NCBI RefSeq assembly: GCF_038006205.1
Contig: NZ_JBBOUU010000001.1
Location: 1,676,001 to 1,740,000 of the forward strand
Direction of reading: 5' to 3'
Length of the DNA stretch: 64,000 nt
From: Solibacillus sp. FSL R7-0668
Lineage (GTDB): Bacteria > Bacillota > Bacilli > Bacillales_A > Planococcaceae
Below the pieces are notes generated by a model. That model did not search any database, was not told the origin of the DNA, and was given only the letters and a program-made list of their open reading frames with translations. Below are positions 24,468-33,413 of the stretch, piece after piece. The position numbers were made by a program, and so were the translations under genes. The number at the start of each line of letters is the position of its first letter. The first letter of the stretch is position 1.

Positions 24468-25016
24468 CCATGTGACACCTCCTTCATTTATAGATGATGC
24501 GAATCTTTATTGAAATTTTTAAAAACACATAGAGAGATATTTATTACAAAAAACATTCTATCTCTACCATCATTTTCACCTGCCATGGTTATTTTTATAC
24601 AAAGTATTAGACATAAAAATTGGGGCCTGAAGAACGGACATAAGATTTGTCACATTATCAGGTAAGGTTTCTTATCTGAAATACTATAAATAATTTCCAC
24701 TTCTAAATGGCTAAAGTGTATTTGCCAATACTCGATAAGCTATTAAAGAATATTTCGAATGATTGTTATAACTCCAAGAAGTTCTTGGCTAAGGATAAAA
24801 TTAAAATAGTCCGATGGGATAAAGCCTTCCGCAATTATTTATTCATGGAGGGTTATTTTTTAGCTAAATAATTCAGCAACGAAAAGCAACCAAAGCAACA
24901 TAAAAGCAACCAAAATTCCGAATAACTATGAATTATTATGAAGTTGAAATATTATACAACGTGATAAAACACTGATATAATAGCGTTTGTGAATATAAAC
25001 GAAAGAAGGCGAAAAG
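24468..25016. other. 549-bp intergenic region with only a doubtful 54-codon ORF
   Basis: A frame at 24707-24871 (MAKVYLPILDKLLKNIS...) has no ribosome site and is probably not a gene. Near 24898-24935 the motif AAAGCAACC/AAAGCAAC recurs three times in short order. The promoter of the brx gene must lie near the right end (TGATATAATAG around 24972-24982 gives a -10). Confidence 0.5.
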
Positions 25017-25448
25017 ATGAACGCTTACGATGAATATATGCGCGAGGTGACAAAACCGATGCGTACTGAACTTGAAAATGCAGGTTTTACACAGTTAACG
25101 ACAGCAGATAGCGTACATGAATTTATGGCAGAAACGAAGGGGACTTCACTTGTTGTCATTAACTCGGTTTGCGGCTGTGCAGCAGGTTTAGCACGTCCGG
25201 CAGCGCGTGAAGCAGTGGCAGAGGTGAAGCCAGATCAATTAGTGACGGTGTTTGCAGGGCAGGATCCAGAAGCAACAGCGGCAATGCGCGGTTATTTTGA
25301 TGAAGTGCCACCAAGCTCGCCGTCAATGGCTATTTTAAAGGACGGTCAATTAGCTTATTTCATCCCACGTGAGCAAATCGAGGGCTTCCCAATGGAGCAA
25401 ATTCGTGATCACTTAGCGGATGTATTAAAGCAAGTATGTGCCGAGTAA
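25017..25448 (+). CDS. Bacilliredoxin BrxA/BrxB family
   Basis: A 143-residue thioredoxin-like bacilliredoxin that removes bacillithiol from S-bacillithiolated proteins. The CGC active site is in NSVCGCAAG near residues 50-56, and the family-specific PPSSPSMAIL follows near 100. It corresponds to YphP/YqiW of B. subtilis; which of the two cannot be told here. GAAAGAAGGCGAAAAG precedes ATG. It overlaps the next gene by 13 nt. Confidence 0.93.
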   Translation: MNAYDEYMREVTKPMRTELENAGFTQLTTADSVHEFMAETKGTSLVVINSVCGCAAGLARPAAREAVAEVKPDQLVTVFAGQDPEATAAMRGYFDEVPPSSPSMAILKDGQLAYFIPREQIEGFPMEQIRDHLADVLKQVCAE

Positions 25449-26221
25449 CCATTGTCACAACGGCAGGGCGACCGGATGATGTGTCGCTCCAGCTTGCTCA
25501 GGATGCAAGCAAGGAATTAAACGCAAAGATCATCCCACGACAAAAAAGATCTGTGAAAAAGTTAGCTGAAATCTATGATGCTGATGTCGTCATAGCGGGG
25601 AAAAATCGGTATGAATATTATGCGAAAGGTGCTGCGTCGCCTTTCTTTTTTCATCCTAATTCCTCTGCTTTCCGCTTAAAACGTGTTGCTCGTGGTGAAC
25701 AGGAGCCGTTATTGACTGCATGTGAATTACAGCAGGGGGACTCGTTTTTAGATTGTACACTTGGTATTGGTTCGGATAGTTTACTCGCGGCTTATGTTGT
25801 AGGAAAGCAGGGAAAAGTGACCGGCTTAGAGGCCAATCAAAATGTTGCCTTTATCGTAAAGAAAGGTATGCAAACATATGATACGACTGAGTTACCATTA
25901 ACCGCATGCATGCGTAATATTGAAGTGATTCACGCAAATGCATTGGAATATTTGCAGCAACAATCTTCCAATAGCTATGATGTCGTCTATATGGACCCGA
26001 TGTTTGAGCAAGTCATTGAAGAATCTTCAAATTTTGAGGCGCTACGTCATGCAGGCAGTCATATTGCATTATCAGCGGAGTGGGTAGCTGAAGCAAAGCG
26101 TGTGGCCAAAAAGCGTGTCGTTTTGAAGGCGCATTATCAATCCGAATGGTTTGACCAATTTGGCTTTGAACGCGATGTGCGGCTTACTGCCAAATTTCAT
26201 TATGGTGTGATACAAAAATAA
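25436..26221 (+). CDS. SAM-dependent methyltransferase, RsmJ-like (YpiP-type)
   Basis: A 261-residue protein with an N-terminal domain of about 75 residues, then a Rossmann methyltransferase with motif I FLDCTLGIGSDSL (about 103-115), VTGLEAN and the DPMF motif of RNA/DNA N-methyltransferases (YMDPMFE near 192). The DPMF and overall form fit the RsmJ/YpiP group (16S rRNA m2G1516 methyltransferase in E. coli); activity in Bacillales is inferred. The start ATG lies inside the end of the brx gene, so translation is coupled. Confidence 0.8.
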   Translation: MCRVTIVTTAGRPDDVSLQLAQDASKELNAKIIPRQKRSVKKLAEIYDADVVIAGKNRYEYYAKGAASPFFFHPNSSAFRLKRVARGEQEPLLTACELQQGDSFLDCTLGIGSDSLLAAYVVGKQGKVTGLEANQNVAFIVKKGMQTYDTTELPLTACMRNIEVIHANALEYLQQQSSNSYDVVYMDPMFEQVIEESSNFEALRHAGSHIALSAEWVAEAKRVAKKRVVLKAHYQSEWFDQFGFERDVRLTAKFHYGVIQK

Positions 26222-26257
26222 AACCGTGCTGCCAGAATTATGGCGCACGGTTTTTGG
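26222..26257. terminator. Terminator between convergent genes
   Basis: AACCGTGCTGCC/GGCGCACGGTT stem (26222-26252) followed by TTTTT; flanked by A-rich sequence so it can work for both strands. Confidence 0.8.
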
Positions 26258-26258
26258 T

Positions 26259-27101
26259 TTAAACTTTTTGAGCTAATTCATCGATTTGCTCGGCCGCTTT
26301 TGTTAATTCACGAATGGAATTTGAAATGATATGAATGGTAGATGTTTGTGTTTCGGAGATTTCTGATGTTTTTTGTACAGCATCTGATACCTCATTTACT
26401 TTTTCCTTCATGGCATATAATAACTGGCGAATTTCATTTACCGCATCGCCACTTTGGTCAGCAAGCTTTGTGATTTCCTTTGCGACAACTGCGAAGCCTT
26501 TGCCATGTTCGCCTGAGCGCGCTGCCTCGATTCCTGCGTTGAAGCCTAAAATGCGAGTGCTTTTTGCGACGCTATTAATCATTTCTAAAATTTTTGCTGA
26601 ATCATTCACCTGGTTGGTTAAATTACTTTGAGCTGTTGCAATAGTGGACATATATGTAGAAAGGTGATCTGCAGAAGCTGATAATTGTAATGTAGAAGCG
26701 CCAATATCTGCCGAAGAAAGTGTGAATTTTTCAGCGATTTCTACTAGATCTACCCGATTTTTGATGCTAGAGCTAATCGCTAAGCTACCTACGACCTTGC
26801 CAGCGACATTGGTAATCGGTACAAGCGCCAACTTCAAATCGACACCATATAATTCTTTTGGGATCGTAAGGGATTGTGCGCGGTTATTACGCATTACACT
26901 TACCATGGGATCTTGTTCTGTTAAGCGTCGATTCAGAACACTATTATGCCCTAATTCTGTTGAAGGGATTTCAAATACGACCTTTTCTAAATCCGAAATG
27001 TCAACAGAAACATCGGCTGTGAATAATTTTTTTAGCATTGGTGCAAACCGAATAATATGTTGTAATGTTTCGTCGAGTTGGCTTACAATTGTATTACTCA
27101 T
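26259..27101 (-). CDS. Soluble methyl-accepting-type chemosensor (YfmS-like)
   Basis: A 280-residue cytoplasmic receptor without membrane helices. Residues 1-120 form a ligand or redox-sensing domain of unknown type; 130-280 is a short MCP signalling helical hairpin whose tip reads [29 protein letters not shown], the CheA/CheW contact. Length and layout match B. subtilis YfmS. No zinc-binding CZB motif is seen. GGAGG precedes ATG 27101. Confidence 0.85.
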   Translation of the reverse strand: MSNTIVSQLDETLQHIIRFAPMLKKLFTADVSVDISDLEKVVFEIPSTELGHNSVLNRRLTEQDPMVSVMRNNRAQSLTIPKELYGVDLKLALVPITNVAGKVVGSLAISSSIKNRVDLVEIAEKFTLSSADIGASTLQLSASADHLSTYMSTIATAQSNLTNQVNDSAKILEMINSVAKSTRILGFNAGIEAARSGEHGKGFAVVAKEITKLADQSGDAVNEIRQLLYAMKEKVNEVSDAVQKTSEISETQTSTIHIISNSIRELTKAAEQIDELAQKV

Positions 27102-27174
27102 AAAGTACCTCCTAAATATTCAGATAACTATATATTAACATAGATTATTGTAAAAAAATAGTAATTTTAGCCAC

Positions 27175-27204
27175 TTTACATACCCCTATAAGGTATGTTA
27201 AAAT
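27175..27204 (+). promoter_or_regulatory. csoR promoter and CsoR operator
   Basis: TTTACA (27175-27180) and TAAAAT (27199-27204) flank a perfect inverted repeat ACATACC-N7-GGTATGT at 27178-27198. The form TACCC-TATA-GGTA is the known CsoR operator type. Its location in the promoter spacer predicts repression when copper is absent. Confidence 0.85.
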
Positions 27205-27231
27205 AGAAGTAAGTTAGGAGGATTGATTTAC

Positions 27232-27555
27232 ATGCAAAATAATGATGCTGTACATGAAGCACATGAAACAAGCTGCCGAAAGAGTCATCATCCTGAGCAA
27301 ACAAAAAAGAATTTAACGACGAGGCTCAACCGAATAGAAGGCCAAATTCGTGGTATTAAAGGCATGATTGAAAAGGATGTATATTGTGATGATATTATTA
27401 CACAATTATCTGCTACACAATCGGCTTTAAATAGTGTGGCGAAAATTTTGCTTGAAGGGCATTTAAAAGGCTGTGTTGTCGATCGATTAAGTGAAGGCGA
27501 CACGGAAGTATTGGATGAACTTGTTGTCACAATTCAAAAACTAATGAAAAAATAA
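27232..27555 (+). CDS. csoR: Copper-sensing repressor CsoR
   Basis: A 107-residue CsoR/RcnR-family four-helix repressor. The Cu(I) ligand set C52-x24-H77-x3-C81 (YCDD, EGHLKGC) is complete, which distinguishes it from Ni/Co (RcnR) and formaldehyde (FrmR) sensors. An N-terminal His/Cys-rich stretch (HEAHETSCRKSHH) is longer than usual and may bind extra metal. The start is ATG 27232 with GGAGG upstream. Copper binding releases it from the operator above; copZ follows 10 nt later. Confidence 0.93.
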   Translation: MQNNDAVHEAHETSCRKSHHPEQTKKNLTTRLNRIEGQIRGIKGMIEKDVYCDDIITQLSATQSALNSVAKILLEGHLKGCVVDRLSEGDTEVLDELVVTIQKLMKK

Positions 27556-27565
27556 GGAGCGATTT

Positions 27566-27775
27566 ATGATGGAAAACGTAACATTAAATGTACAAGGGAT
27601 GTCTTGTGGTCACTGTGTGAAAGCTGTAGAAACAAGTGTAGGTGCTTTAACTGGTGTTCAGGAAGTAAAAGTTGATTTAGCAGAAGCAAAAGTAACTGTA
27701 GCTTTTGACGAAGCATCGGTTACCGTGGATCAAATTAAAGAAACAATCGACGAGCAAGGCTATGACGTCGTATAA
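27566..27775 (+). CDS. copZ: Copper chaperone CopZ
   Basis: A 69-residue ferredoxin-like heavy-metal-associated domain with the Cu(I) motif GMSCGHC (about 11-17) and the usual Tyr near the C-terminus. It carries Cu(I) to CopA or CsoR. AAGGAG lies 6 nt before ATG 27566; the second ATG is also possible. The usual partner copA does not follow: a terminator and a convergent gene come next. Confidence 0.95.
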   Translation: MMENVTLNVQGMSCGHCVKAVETSVGALTGVQEVKVDLAEAKVTVAFDEASVTVDQIKETIDEQGYDVV

Positions 27776-27791
27776 TTTTTTATAGTTAGAC

Positions 27792-27836
27792 AAAAGGGGG
27801 ATGTTCCAGAATTAATTCTAGGACGTCCCCCTTTCA
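27792..27836. terminator. Terminator after copZ
   Basis: A long GC-rich stem (AAAGGGGGATGTTCC with GGACGTCCCCCTTT, one mismatch, inner AGAATTAATTCT) closes csoR-copZ and the convergent pgeF gene. Confidence 0.85.
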
Positions 27837-27846
27837 AATGAATGCG

Positions 27847-28605
27847 TTATTTTCGCATTATAAAGCTTAAATGACGACCGGTGCCACGGTCTTGACGATA
27901 GGAAAAGCCGTCTTCATGATTAAACGTACACATCGGGTCAATGGTAATATTGGTACTTGGTACACCCGCCAATTCACATTGTTTTTTCACCGTTTGCTGA
28001 TTATCAATATGGTATTTATTTGTACGCTCATTGAAATACATAAAATCATCCGCATAGCCAAGCGCTTTAAATTTTTCGTAAACATCTGTATCGACCTCGA
28101 ATTTTTCCTGACTAATTGCCGGACCGATGATGATCTGCATATCTTCAGGCTGACAATTTTCGTGCGTCTTCAAATGTTGCAGCATCTTTCGAGTAATTTC
28201 CTTGATGGTTCCTTGCCAACCTGAATGAATGGCACCGATTAAATTCGTTTGATCATTATAAAACAAAACAGGTACGCAATCCGCGGTAAAGCTAGAAATA
28301 ACAACATTTCGTTCGTACGTGTAAAGTCCGTCTGTATCGGGAATGGCTGTTGAAAGTTCGAGCGCCCCATTTCCAACTTGCTGCTCTGTAATCTGTACGA
28401 AATTTGCGCTATGTGTTTGATTGGCACAAACGAAATTCGTCACATCTGTATGGAGCAATTGTGCGAGTTCTTCACGGTTAGAAATAATTTGTGCTGCATT
28501 TTGACAGATGTGCAACGCCATATTATTGTTTTCGGGTAAACGGGCATCCTTTAATGTAATGCCAAGTAGTCGTTGTTCATTATTTTCATAAAATTTTACA
28601 TTCAT
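27847..28605 (-). CDS. pgeF: Peptidoglycan editing factor PgeF (laccase-domain, YfiH/YlmD family)
   Basis: A 252-residue YfiH-family protein. Metal-site motifs: NQTHS (about 63), FTADCVPVLF (about 106) and AIHSGWQGT (about 125), giving the His-Cys-His ligand set. Family members are reported as purine nucleoside phosphorylase/adenosine deaminase or as correctors of peptidoglycan with misplaced Ser, so the name follows current usage. The start is ATG 28605 (AGGTGGTG, 7 nt), not GTG 28617. In many Bacillales this gene sits beside ylmE-sepF; here it stands alone, so it may be a second copy. Confidence 0.88.
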   Translation of the reverse strand: MNVKFYENNEQRLLGITLKDARLPENNNMALHICQNAAQIISNREELAQLLHTDVTNFVCANQTHSANFVQITEQQVGNGALELSTAIPDTDGLYTYERNVVISSFTADCVPVLFYNDQTNLIGAIHSGWQGTIKEITRKMLQHLKTHENCQPEDMQIIIGPAISQEKFEVDTDVYEKFKALGYADDFMYFNERTNKYHIDNQQTVKKQCELAGVPSTNITIDPMCTFNHEDGFSYRQDRGTGRHLSFIMRK

Positions 28606-28728
28606 AATAATCACCACCTGTACTATAGCGTATTCGTGGATTTTTGTATAGCAATACGTTGTTTGCTATAATTATGGGAAATGGGATGGAAAAGTTGGCA
28701 TTTGATTAATTTTTAAGGGGCGAATTAG

Positions 28729-29394
28729 TTGAAATTAATGATTGAGTGGGTATATGAAACACCGACAAAGCAGCAAATCACGTTTAAAAGTGAGGCAATT
28801 CCAGCAGCACATGCTTTTTTATTAATAGAAGATATGAAAAAAACAGGTCGTCTAAAATCTTACACAATGACGGATGAGCATGATAGCGACTGGACATGGA
28901 AGGAATTGAAGAAGTTTTTACAGGAACTTGAAATCGAGCCGCATAATGTTCAACTATATTTTGATGGTGGTTTTAATCGCGAGGAAAAATTAGCTGGGCT
29001 AGGTGTGGTCATCTATTTTGAGCAAAACAATCAATCCTATCGTTTGCGAATCAATCAACAAGCCCATTATTTAATTTCGAATAATGAGGCTGAATATGCA
29101 GCACTCTTATTGGCAATTGAGCAATTAGAGGAGCTTGGTGTTCATCACCAGACGATTGAAATTTTTGGTGATTCACAGGTAGTCATCAATGAAATGAACG
29201 GGGAATGGGCGGTATCGGATAATGCACTTGCTAGCTGGGCGGATAAAATCGATGCCAAGCTCCAAAAGTTAGGTTTAATTGCAGCCTATCATTATATAGA
29301 TCGTAAACAAAATGATGAGGCAGATCATTTAGCAAATCAAGCATTATCCGGAACAGCGATTATTGCCAAGCAGCCAGTAAAACGAAAAAAATGA
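28729..29394 (+). CDS. RNase H-like protein with N-terminal extension (YpeP/YpdQ type)
   Basis: A 221-residue protein: an N-terminal domain of about 70 residues and an RNase HI-type domain (about 76-215). Catalytic acids are in place: D in YFDGG (about 82), E in NNEAEY (about 125), D in GDSQV (about 147) and D in NDEADHLA (about 196). It probably cuts RNA in RNA-DNA hybrids. The start is TTG 28729 with AAGGGG 8 nt upstream; ATG 28738 is an alternative. Confidence 0.85.
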   Translation: MKLMIEWVYETPTKQQITFKSEAIPAAHAFLLIEDMKKTGRLKSYTMTDEHDSDWTWKELKKFLQELEIEPHNVQLYFDGGFNREEKLAGLGVVIYFEQNNQSYRLRINQQAHYLISNNEAEYAALLLAIEQLEELGVHHQTIEIFGDSQVVINEMNGEWAVSDNALASWADKIDAKLQKLGLIAAYHYIDRKQNDEADHLANQALSGTAIIAKQPVKRKK

Positions 29395-29478
29395 ATTCGC
29401 CAATTTTGACAAGGAAAAACGCAAAATATTGGGCAATTAGTAAAAAAGTAAGTCATGCGAAAGAAAAGAGGAATTGTT

Positions 29479-29604
29479 TTGGGTATGTGGGTAGTGATTT
29501 TAATCGTAGCAACCGTTATTTTTATGTTTGTTCAAGCGGAGTTGACGTTTCGACGTGCAGATAAAATAAAAAAACTGCAGCAACAAAAGGAGGGGCATGA
29601 ATGA
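29479..29604 (+). CDS. Small single-pass membrane protein, 41 residues
   Basis: TTG 29479, with AGAGGA 6 nt upstream, opens a 41-codon frame: a hydrophobic helix of about 17 residues (WVVILIVATVIFMFVQ) followed by a charged tail (FRRADKIKKLQQQKEGHE). Its TGA overlaps the next ATG (ATGA). The frame could also start at ATG 29455 or 29485. The membrane-like composition and coupling make it a credible small gene of unknown function. Confidence 0.55.
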   Translation: MGMWVVILIVATVIFMFVQAELTFRRADKIKKLQQQKEGHE

Positions 29605-29903
29605 TTCGTTCAGTTGGAGCAGGCAACACCGGTCTCAATAATCAAACACGACGAAAACCGCAGCCTGAAGCGAGCAGCCCATTTCCGAAAATCGGATTAG
29701 ATGGTCAAGTCGATTCGACACAGGAGCAGCCTAGTAAAATCAAACAAGACTCGCAACCAATGATGGTCGGGGTAAAGCCGAAAGCACAATTAAAATCTAT
29801 TTTTGATGAAACGTCGAGTGTTGTTAAATTGAACGCAGATGGTGATCGATTAGAAGTGAGTAAGCGTGCGATTACATTAGCAAAAGATAAGCTATTAGGA
29901 TAA
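29601..29903 (+). CDS. Hypothetical small hydrophilic protein, 100 residues
   Basis: The first 65 residues are rich in Q, P, S, K and probably disordered; the last 35 form a helix-like charged segment. No family recognised. AAAGGAGGGG upstream is a strong ribosome site, and the gene is coupled to the preceding membrane microprotein. Ends at a terminator shared with aspA. Confidence 0.55.
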   Translation: MIRSVGAGNTGLNNQTRRKPQPEASSPFPKIGLDGQVDSTQEQPSKIKQDSQPMMVGVKPKAQLKSIFDETSSVVKLNADGDRLEVSKRAITLAKDKLLG

Positions 29904-29904
29904 A

Positions 29905-29943
29905 AAAATGCTAGCCCTTGATTATAAGGACTAGCATTTTTTA
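29905..29943. terminator. Bidirectional terminator before aspA 3' end
   Basis: AAAATGCTAG/CTAGCATTTT stem with inner CCTT/AAGG (about 29906-29940), T-rich on both strands. Confidence 0.85.
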
Positions 29944-29951
29944 TATTAACA

Positions 29952-31367
29952 TTAGTTTTTCGCTAATTTTTTATCACCAGCAATACCTGGCTGTGTTAAT
30001 TCAAATGGATTTAAAATAATATCTAATTGCTCCTTTGTGAAGTATTCGTATTGTAAGCACAGTTCACGAACGGATTTACCGCTATGCAGTGCTTCTCGTG
30101 CGATTTGGCTTGAGCGTTCATAGCCTAAGTGCGGTGCTAATGCCGTAACAACACCGATTGAACGTTCAACAAAGTCATGCATACGTTCTTCATTTGCCTC
30201 GATATGATCTAAGCAAAGTTTTGTGAAGACCGTGAAGCCGTTTGTCATAATTTCGATCGATTGTAATAGGTTGAACACGAGTACTGGTTCCATTACGTTT
30301 AATTCGAATTGACCTGCTTCAGATGCAAGCGAAATCGTTAAGTCATTTCCGATTACTTGGAACGCAATTTGGTTGATTACTTCAGGCATTACTGGATTGA
30401 CCTTACCTGGCATAATAGAAGAACCTGGTTGGCGCTCTGGTAAACGAATTTCAGCAAAACCGGCTTTAGGGCCTGAAGCCATTAAGCGTAGGTCATTGGC
30501 GATTTTTGACATATTCATCATGGCGATTTTTAACATCGCTGACACTTCTGCATACGTATCTGTGTTTTGCGTACCATCTATTAAGTTGTCCACTTTAACG
30601 AATGGGAAGTTGCTGTATTTTGCAATGTTTTCAACCGCTAAGCTCATGTATTGTGGATCAGCATTTAGGCCAGTCCCAATTGCTGTAGCACCGATGTTAA
30701 TTTGAAGCATTGTTTGCTGTGCTTTTTTTACACGTGCGATATCACGAGCGACTACAGCTGCATAAGCACCAAATTCTTGTCCTAAACGTACAGGAACTGC
30801 ATCTTGTAGGTGAGTACGACCCATTTTAACGATGCCATCAAACTCTACTGATTTTTGGATGAAGCTATCGCGCATTACTTCCATTGCCATTACTAAGTTA
30901 TCTAATGTTGTAACAGTTGCGATGTGAATGGCTGATGGGAACGCATCATTTGTTGATTGCGCCATATTCACGTGGCTGTTTGGACTAATGATTGAATATG
31001 TTCCCTTTTCTTCTCCTAAAATTTCTAAAGCGCGGTTAGCGATGACTTCATTGGCATTCATATTCATCGAAGTACCAGCGCCACCTTGAATTGGGTCAAC
31101 TACAAATTGATCATGTAGGTTTCCTGCAATAATATCGTCGGCAGCCTGTGCGATGGCGTTGGCGATTTTCTCGTCTAATTTGCCAATAGCAGCGTTTGCT
31201 AAAGCAGAACTTTTCTTTACAATGGCAAATGCACGAATTAATTCAGGATGCATTGTCATTTTGGTAATCGGGAAGTTTTCTAATGCACGCGTCGTTTGAA
31301 CGCCATAATAAACGTCCTTTGGAATTTCTAATGTGCCTAAAAAGTCTTTTTCAATACGTGTACTCAT
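29952..31367 (-). CDS. aspA: Aspartate ammonia-lyase
   Basis: A 471-residue fumarase/aspartase-superfamily enzyme that converts aspartate to fumarate and ammonia. The superfamily signature GSSIMPGKVNP is near residue 317, with GGAGTSMNMNANEV near 96 and MGRTHLQDAVPV near 183. The MNMNANEV and SSIMPGKVNPV(M)PE form fits aspartase better than fumarase. The start is ATG 31367 (GGAGGGTT, 8 nt), since 20 upstream in-frame codons overlap the promoter region. It is monocistronic. Confidence 0.93.
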   Translation of the reverse strand: MSTRIEKDFLGTLEIPKDVYYGVQTTRALENFPITKMTMHPELIRAFAIVKKSSALANAAIGKLDEKIANAIAQAADDIIAGNLHDQFVVDPIQGGAGTSMNMNANEVIANRALEILGEEKGTYSIISPNSHVNMAQSTNDAFPSAIHIATVTTLDNLVMAMEVMRDSFIQKSVEFDGIVKMGRTHLQDAVPVRLGQEFGAYAAVVARDIARVKKAQQTMLQINIGATAIGTGLNADPQYMSLAVENIAKYSNFPFVKVDNLIDGTQNTDTYAEVSAMLKIAMMNMSKIANDLRLMASGPKAGFAEIRLPERQPGSSIMPGKVNPVMPEVINQIAFQVIGNDLTISLASEAGQFELNVMEPVLVFNLLQSIEIMTNGFTVFTKLCLDHIEANEERMHDFVERSIGVVTALAPHLGYERSSQIAREALHSGKSVRELCLQYEYFTKEQLDIILNPFELTQPGIAGDKKLAKN

Positions 31368-31704
31368 GTGTACGAACCCTCCAAGAGTTGGTGTAATAGT
31401 TATATAAACAATCCTATTATACGCCAAATTTCAACAAAAGCTTACTTGCTGAATTATTAGATAATTTGACGTATTCATGTGAAGTGTGAAAGTTTTAAAT
31501 ATTCACTTTAGTATAGTGACATATGCTCTTATTATCGTTTATTTTTATCTTTTTAGACAAAAAATTATGTCGTTTATTATTGGAAATGAATCTTTTAGCA
31601 TGATGTAGCGATAAGTTAATTCATTCTAGTATGTATCAATTAATCGTTTTACGTTATTATGATTAAAAAAAGGATTTATTTGTCATAGAAAGCAGGGGTT
31701 TATT
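31368..31704. other. Intergenic region between aspA and a GNAT gene
   Basis: About 337 bp, very AT-rich, between divergent genes. It must hold both promoters but no clear operator, riboswitch or small gene is seen. Confidence 0.5.
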
Positions 31705-32460
31705 ATGGAAGTATCTTTTCGAAATATCAATATATTTGCACAAGTTGAGCGTGAAACGGAACTTTATCGTCATTATCAGCTCGATGAAGTGAAAGATCGC
31801 TACGATAGTAATTTTATTGAATTTTTATCCACTCCGACGTTATCCGAACTACAGGAAGCGATGAATTATTTACAGCATAAGCATGGCCAAAGTGGTCGCC
31901 AGTTTTTAAAGGCTGTCTTTCCGCAGGATGAAGATATCCCACTTGAATTGCATCAATATTTATTGACAAATCAATTTGAAATTGGCTGTTTAGAGATGTA
32001 TGCTATTGAGCCGGAATTCTTTACGCGTGAATTGAGTCGCCCTGATGTGACAATTGAATTTGTGTCATCAAAAACAATGGAAGGCTATTTAGCAATTCAT
32101 TATCAAGATGCGCAGCAGTGGGGAGAAGGCTATGCTCAAGCGAAACAGGCCATGTTAAAAAGAGATTTCGAACAAAAGCGAAAAGCTCAAATTGTCGCCC
32201 TGTTGAATGGACAAGTGATTGGCTCGGTAGATGTGATCGAATCAGCAAATACAGCAGAAATCGATAATTTATTCGTATTGCCAGCCTATCAAAAACAAGG
32301 CGTAGGTACGAAATTGCAACAATTTGTTATGAAGCAATATGTGGAAAAAACCATTATTTTAGTAGCCGATGGGGATGATACACCGCGCGAAATGTATACA
32401 AAACAAGGCTATACCTATATAGGCAAGCAATTGAATGCATTAAAAACTTCATTAGACTAG
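31705..32460 (+). CDS. GNAT family N-acetyltransferase
   Basis: A 251-residue protein with an N-terminal GNAT-like half of unclear function (about 1-110) and a C-terminal GNAT domain (about 125-245) whose acetyl-CoA loop reads VLPAYQKQGVGTKLQ near 190-204. The double-length layout resembles other two-domain GNAT proteins. Substrate unknown. The ribosome site is weak-to-fair (GCAGGGG). It ends at a terminator-like hairpin near 32466-32503. Confidence 0.82.
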   Translation: MEVSFRNINIFAQVERETELYRHYQLDEVKDRYDSNFIEFLSTPTLSELQEAMNYLQHKHGQSGRQFLKAVFPQDEDIPLELHQYLLTNQFEIGCLEMYAIEPEFFTRELSRPDVTIEFVSSKTMEGYLAIHYQDAQQWGEGYAQAKQAMLKRDFEQKRKAQIVALLNGQVIGSVDVIESANTAEIDNLFVLPAYQKQGVGTKLQQFVMKQYVEKTIILVADGDDTPREMYTKQGYTYIGKQLNALKTSLD

Positions 32461-32591
32461 TAAATGTGCTTGAGATAACTTTAATTCTCAAGCATGTTTT
32501 AGTTATCAACAAACATGGGAAGTGTATGGAACGACGTAACTTTTTAGCGCTTCATGCGACTAATACATCACTAAAAAGGAGTTGATCAATT

Positions 32592-33119
32592 TTGAAGGGC
32601 CTCTACGTATTAATAAGTATATTGCTGGGAGCTTTTTTAGTAGGTTGTACAGAAAAGGAAAAAGCACCGGTTAAAGATGAAGAGACATCATCACCGATTG
32701 AACAGTCTGAAGATCCTAATAAACTGAATTACGAATTGCTTATACATTTGGAATTTATCCCGCATGAAGTGGGGTCTTCCATGACATTAATTCAAGATGA
32801 AAAGCTTTATCAAATTTGGGCAGAAATCTTCCAATTAGAAGATACACCTGTCATTGATTTTGCGACGGAAGAAGTTTTATTTATTACGGAATATTCAAAT
32901 GGCTGTGGGTTAGTATTTGATTCGCTGACACAGCAGGAAGATACATTGTATGCAAAACTTGATTTCCCTGAGGAGATTCGTAAACAAGAAACAAAGGCAT
33001 GTGAGGATATTGCAAAGCCTCATTCATTTGTCATCAAGCTTAAAAAAACAGGTGCGACAAAGGGGACATTAGAAGACCCATATGAAATACGTTTGGAAAA
33101 CATAAATATAATACTTTAA
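32592..33119 (+). CDS. Lipoprotein of unknown function
   Basis: A 175-residue lipoprotein: signal peptide with lipobox FLVGC (lipidated C19), a short acidic linker (20-42), then a domain of about 130 residues with Cys near 105 and 138 that could form a disulfide. I do not recognise the domain. The start is TTG 32592, AAGGAG about 10 nt upstream. Expected to be tethered to the outer face of the membrane. Ends at a strong terminator. Confidence 0.75.
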   Translation: MKGLYVLISILLGAFLVGCTEKEKAPVKDEETSSPIEQSEDPNKLNYELLIHLEFIPHEVGSSMTLIQDEKLYQIWAEIFQLEDTPVIDFATEEVLFITEYSNGCGLVFDSLTQQEDTLYAKLDFPEEIRKQETKACEDIAKPHSFVIKLKKTGATKGTLEDPYEIRLENINIIL

Positions 33120-33124
33120 ATGGC

Positions 33125-33172
33125 AATGTTACACAGAAGATGGAAAAGTTATTCTCTGTGTAACATTTTTTT
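33125..33172 (+). terminator. Terminator after the lipoprotein gene
   Basis: A 13-bp perfect stem (33125-33137 with 33154-33166) followed by TTTTTTT. Confidence 0.9.
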
Positions 33173-33413
33173 ACGTGAAATAATGCTTTTCGTTGAGCAG
33201 AAAATGTTGAAAAATCAGTATATTTGCTAATTTTGTACTAGTCATTTGAGCTGGTATTGTTGTAAAAGTGAGAAATCACTGGTAGTATTAGTTATCGTAC
33301 AATAATAGTATTGGCGCGAACAATTCTGTGGATGGAAGATGCCAGAAGCGAATTGTGTAATTAAATAGTATTAAGCAACGATCGCTGTGGATCATACTAC
33401 AGGCGGGAGCAGT

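Noticed and set aside
24898-24935. Short AAAGCAAC repeats
   Set aside because: Only three copies in 38 bp with unequal spacing; too short for a meaningful repeat element.
33300-33410. A second glycine aptamer upstream of the first
   Set aside because: Conserved core segments (CCGAAGG, CAGGCAAAAGGAC) are missing.
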